64,000 bases of DNA from Microbacterium sp. BLY (GTDB lineage Bacteria > Actinomycetota > Actinomycetes > Actinomycetales > Microbacteriaceae). Under the pieces are notes generated by a model that was not told the origin of the DNA, made no database searches, and was given only the letters and a program-made list of their open reading frames with translations. Position numbers and translations under genes: made by a program. Shown piece after piece: positions 60,919 through 64,000 of the stretch. Numbering within the stretch: position 1 is the first letter of the stretch; each line of letters starts with the position of its first letter. The stretch lies in assembly GCF_017939615.1 (NCBI RefSeq), contig NZ_JAGKSR010000001.1, forward strand, positions 2,542,001 to 2,606,000. Direction: 5' to 3'.

Positions 60919-60953
60919 CGACGGGGGTCGCGCCGGCGGCGCGGCCCCCGTCG
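60919..60953. terminator. Terminator hairpin after fadB
   Basis: CGACGGGGG and CCCCCGTCG pair around a GC-rich centre that itself can pair, just after the fadB stop and before the convergent dxs end. Confidence 0.65.
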
Positions 60954-61065
60954 TCGTCCGTGGGGACGGGCCCGGACGACAGCACGCGCGTCGCCGCCGC
61001 CTCGGAACGGATGCGCGCGACAGTGAGCGCTGCGCACTCTCGGCCCCGCCCGAGGGCGCGCCGGG

Positions 61066-63006
61066 TCAGTGGCGTTCGTGGAGCGGGAGCTCGATCGCGC
61101 CGGTCTCGCCGGCGTGGCGGGCCTTCGGGATGCGAGTGCCCAGCACCTGTGCCACCACGTCCTGCGCGATCTTGGAGGCCGTCAGCCCGGCGTCCGCGAG
61201 GATCTGGTCGCGGGACGCGTGGTCGATGAACTCGTCCGGGAGGCCGAGTTCGTCCACGGCGGTGTCGATGCCCGCCTCGCGCAGCACCTGCCGCACGCGC
61301 GTCCCGATGCCACCGACGCGGATGCCGTCCTCGAGGGTGATCACGAGGCGGTGCCGTGCGGCGAGCTCGACGACGGACGGCTGCACGGGAATCGCCCAGC
61401 GCGGATCGATCACCGTCGCCCCGATCCCCTGCGCACGGAGCCGCTCGGCGACATCCACCGCCAGTGCGGCGAACGGGCCGATAGCGACGATGAGGACGTC
61501 CTCGCCCTCGCCGCGCGCGAGCACGTCCACGCCGTCCACGAGGCGTTCGACAGCCGGCAGGTCGGCGGAGACGTCGCCCTTCGGGAAGCGGATCACGGTG
61601 GGGGCGTCCTCCACCGCGACGGCCTCGTCCAGCGCCTCGGTGAGACGCGCGCCGTCGCGAGGAGCGGCGATGCGGATATGCGGGACGATCTGCAGCATCG
61701 CGAGGTCCCACATCCCGTGGTGGCTCGGCCCGTCCGGTCCGGTCACACCGGCGCGATCGAGCACGAAGGTGACCCCGGCCCGGTGCAGGGCGACGTCCAT
61801 GAGCACCTGGTCGAAGGCGCGTCCCATGAAGGTGGCATAGACGGCGACGACCGGATGCAGGCCGCCGTACGCGAGCCCGGCCGCGGAGGCCACCGCGTGC
61901 TGCTCCGCGATCCCCACGTCGTAGACCCGGTCGGGGAAGCGCTCAGCGAACGGCGCGAGACCGGTCGGCCGGAGCATGGCCGCCGTGATCGCGATCACGT
62001 CAGAGCGCCGCTCACCGACCTTCACGAGCGCGTCCGAGAACACGTCCGTCCACCCGCGGCCGCCCGAGGACAGGGTCTCCCCCGTCGTCGGGTCGATCTT
62101 GCCGACCGCATGGAACTGGTCGGCCTCGTCGTCGCGGGCCGGCTGATAGCCGCGGCCCTTCTCGGTGATCGCGTGCACGATGACGGGCGCGCCGTACGAC
62201 TTCGCCAGCTCCAGGGTCTCCAGCAGTGCGGGCAGATCGTGTCCGTCGACGGGACCGAGGTACTTGATGTCGAGGTTGGAGTACAGCGCCTCGTTGTTCG
62301 TGAAGCGCGAGAGGAAGCCATGCGTGCCGCCCCGCACACCGCGGAACACCGCGCGCCCCATCGGACCGAACGCGCGGAACAGCCGGTCCGACTTGTGGTG
62401 GAGGTCCTTGTAGGCCGCGGCGGTGCGCACCCTGTTGAGGAAGCGCGACATGCCGCCGATGGTCGGCGCGTAGGAGCGCCCGTTGTCGTTGACGACGATG
62501 ATGAGGTTGCGGTCGTTGTCGTCGGAGATGTTATTCAGCGCCTCCCACGTCATGCCACCGGTCAGCGCGCCGTCGCCCACCACGGCTATCACGTGGCGAT
62601 CGGCGCGTCCGGTGGCGGTCAGCGCGCGCGACACGCCGTCGGCCCAGCTGAGCGAGCTGGATGCATGGGAGGACTCGACCACGTCGTGCGGGCTCTCCGC
62701 GCGCTGCGGATAGCCCGCCAGGCCGTCGCGGACGCGCAGCTTCGAGAAGTCCTGGCGGCCCGTGAGGATCTTGTGCACGTAGGACTGGTGTCCCGTGTCG
62801 AAGATGAACGGGTCGTCCGGCGAGGAGAACACGCGATGCAGAGCGATGGTCAGCTCCACGACGCCGAGGTTGGGGCCCAGGTGCCCCCCGGTCTGAGAGA
62901 CGTTCTCGACGAGGAAGGCGCGGATCTCGGAGGCAAGTTCTTCCAATTGCTCTGGCGACAGCCGATCCAGATCGCGCGGTCCAGAGATGCTCGGAAGAAT
63001 GGGCAT
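61066..63006 (-). CDS. dxs: 1-deoxy-D-xylulose-5-phosphate synthase
   Basis: A 646-residue thiamine-diphosphate enzyme that starts the MEP isoprenoid pathway from pyruvate and glyceraldehyde 3-phosphate. Motifs: QTGGHLGPNLGVVELTIALH, FDTGHQSYVHKILTGR, the TPP-binding AVVGDGALTGGMTWEALNN, and the pyrimidine-domain VGIAEQHAVASAAG with the catalytic Glu. The start MPILPSI fits the family; a longer frame upstream is not needed. No thiamine riboswitch is evident before it. Confidence 0.96.
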   Translation of the reverse strand: MPILPSISGPRDLDRLSPEQLEELASEIRAFLVENVSQTGGHLGPNLGVVELTIALHRVFSSPDDPFIFDTGHQSYVHKILTGRQDFSKLRVRDGLAGYPQRAESPHDVVESSHASSSLSWADGVSRALTATGRADRHVIAVVGDGALTGGMTWEALNNISDDNDRNLIIVVNDNGRSYAPTIGGMSRFLNRVRTAAAYKDLHHKSDRLFRAFGPMGRAVFRGVRGGTHGFLSRFTNNEALYSNLDIKYLGPVDGHDLPALLETLELAKSYGAPVIVHAITEKGRGYQPARDDEADQFHAVGKIDPTTGETLSSGGRGWTDVFSDALVKVGERRSDVIAITAAMLRPTGLAPFAERFPDRVYDVGIAEQHAVASAAGLAYGGLHPVVAVYATFMGRAFDQVLMDVALHRAGVTFVLDRAGVTGPDGPSHHGMWDLAMLQIVPHIRIAAPRDGARLTEALDEAVAVEDAPTVIRFPKGDVSADLPAVERLVDGVDVLARGEGEDVLIVAIGPFAALAVDVAERLRAQGIGATVIDPRWAIPVQPSVVELAARHRLVITLEDGIRVGGIGTRVRQVLREAGIDTAVDELGLPDEFIDHASRDQILADAGLTASKIAQDVVAQVLGTRIPKARHAGETGAIELPLHERH

Positions 63007-63115
63007 CTGCGCCTCCTCACAGGCTTCGACGGAGCGTCCGAACGGGTGCGGGCGCCATCCTGATCCTACCGCTCGGAGCCGGGAAACCCCCGAGCGCGAG
63101 AGGCCCTTGACACGG

Positions 63116-63151
63116 CGAAGGGGCCCGTGTCCGCAGACACGGGCCCCTTCG
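63116..63151. terminator. Terminator hairpin after the aconitase gene
   Basis: CGAAGGGGCCCGTGTC and GACACGGGCCCCTTCG are perfect 16-bp arms around CGCA, just after the minus-strand aconitase stop and upstream of dxs. Confidence 0.8.
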
Positions 63152-63160
63152 TCACAGGGT

Positions 63161-64000
63161 TCAGACCAGCGAGCGCAGCACGTACTGCAGGATGCCGCCG
63201 TTGCGGTAGTAGTCCGCCTCACCGGGGGTGTCGATGCGGACGACCGCGTCGAACTCCACCGGCTGCTTGCCCTCGGGCGAGTGCTCGCTCGGGGTGGCGG
63301 TGACCTTGACCGTCTTCGGGGTGACGCCGTTGTTGAGCTCCTCGAGGCCCGTGATCGAGACGATCTCGGTGCCGTCGAGACCCAGCGACTCCCAGCTCTC
63401 GCCTTCCGGGAACTGCAGCGGGACGACGCCCATGCCGATGAGGTTGGAGCGGTGGATGCGCTCGAAGCTCTCGGTGATCACGGCCTTGACGCCCAAGAGG
63501 CTCGTGCCCTTGGCCGCCCAGTCGCGGGACGAGCCGGAGCCGTACTCCTTGCCGCCGAAGACGACGAGCGGGGTGCCCTGCTCGGCGTAGTTCATGCACG
63601 CGTCGTAGATGTACGACTGCGGCCCACCCGGCTGGGTGAAGTCACGGGTGAAGCCACCCTCGACGACCTGGCCGTCGTTCACGGCGGAGACCATGAGGTT
63701 CTTCAGGCGGATGTTCGCGAACGTCCCGCGGATCATCACCTCGTGGTTGCCGCGGCGCGAGCCGAAGGAGTTGAAGTCCTTACGGTCGACGCCGTGCTCC
63801 GTCAGGTACTGCGCGGCGGGCGTGCCCGGCTTGATGTTGCCGGCCGGGGAGATGTGGTCGGTGGTGACCGAGTCGCCGAGCGTCGCCATGACGCGGGCAC
63901 CCTCGATGTCCTTCACCGGCGTGAGCTCCATCGTCATGCCGTCGAAGTACGGCGCCTTGCGCACGTAGGTCGAGTTCTCGTCCCACTGGAACGTGTCGTC
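63161..64000 (-). CDS. acn: Aconitate hydratase, C-terminal part (continues past the window)
   Basis: About 280 C-terminal residues of an aconitase A-type enzyme; the frame stays open to the right edge. The swivel domain shows [38 protein letters not shown] with active-site residues, [19 protein letters not shown], and [19 protein letters not shown]. It interconverts citrate and isocitrate in the TCA cycle. The [4Fe-4S] cysteines lie in the part not seen. Confidence 0.95.
   Translation of the reverse strand, partial: DDTFQWDENSTYVRKAPYFDGMTMELTPVKDIEGARVMATLGDSVTTDHISPAGNIKPGTPAAQYLTEHGVDRKDFNSFGSRRGNHEVMIRGTFANIRLKNLMVSAVNDGQVVEGGFTRDFTQPGGPQSYIYDACMNYAEQGTPLVVFGGKEYGSGSSRDWAAKGTSLLGVKAVITESFERIHRSNLIGMGVVPLQFPEGESWESLGLDGTEIVSITGLEELNNGVTPKTVKVTATPSEHSPEGKQPVEFDAVVRIDTPGEADYYRNGGILQYVLRSLV

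Noticed and set aside
63007..63115. Thiamine riboswitch upstream of dxs
   Set aside because: No conserved thi-box elements are seen in the short gap; dxs uses thiamine diphosphate but is not usually riboswitch-controlled in actinobacteria.
1..64000. CRISPR arrays, insertion sequences and rRNA genes
   Set aside because: I saw no regularly spaced repeats with unique spacers, no transposase-like frame with terminal inverted repeats, and no rRNA sequence.

Overview
The window comes from a high-GC actinobacterium, most likely a Microbacterium or close relative in the Microbacteriaceae. The evidence is about 70% GC in housekeeping regions, many GTG starts and ATGA/GTGA gene overlaps, several starts that look leaderless, and lineage-typical families (DUF3000, DUF7882, DUF6098, SPW-repeat and PemK proteins). 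The genus call is inference from gene content, not from a marker search.

Positions 1-28180 are chromosomal backbone. They hold the end of a nitrite-assimilation-like locus (a NirB-like flavoprotein without a siroheme domain, and a half-size HemD with a winged helix), a DUF349 protein, the stringent-response enzyme Rsh, the block secF-secD-yajC-ruvB-ruvA-ruvC-yebC, and a vitamin B6 locus (pdxT-pdxS divergent from a MocR regulator and pdxY, with a palindrome between them). thrS with a HIT gene follows, then photolyase, a copper/DyP peroxidase operon, and small conserved genes, one of which has a near-consensus SOS box.

Positions 28181-41062 form a genomic island of about 12.9 kb inserted at the 3' end of a tRNA-Val(GAC) gene. 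It is bounded by 24-bp direct repeats of the tRNA end, with a second imperfect repeat just inside each boundary. No integrase is visible. The cargo looks entirely defensive: an AAA ATPase plus DUF4435/TOPRIM pair resembling the PARIS system (AriA/AriB); divergently, a type I restriction-modification operon in which HsdM is fused to a single-TRD half specificity subunit, then HsdR and a small HTH regulator; a coupled pair of a PD-(D/E)XK nuclease-like protein and a HEPN-like protein; a coiled-coil TIR protein; and an unrecognised helical protein. PARIS is known to respond to anti-restriction proteins, so its position next to a type I system makes functional sense. The nuclease/HEPN pair and the TIR operon are the candidates for undescribed systems.

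Positions 41040-64000 return to backbone: a four-tRNA cluster, an ABC exporter under a PadR regulator with a clear double-palindrome operator, a GH13 enzyme with a flavin oxidoreductase, a GIY-YIG protein, a PemK toxin, amtB with a GlnR-type box, zapE, a rhodanese/SufE pair, DUF3000 with RNase D, fadA-fadB for fatty-acid beta-oxidation, dxs for isoprenoids, and the C-terminal part of aconitase at the right edge.
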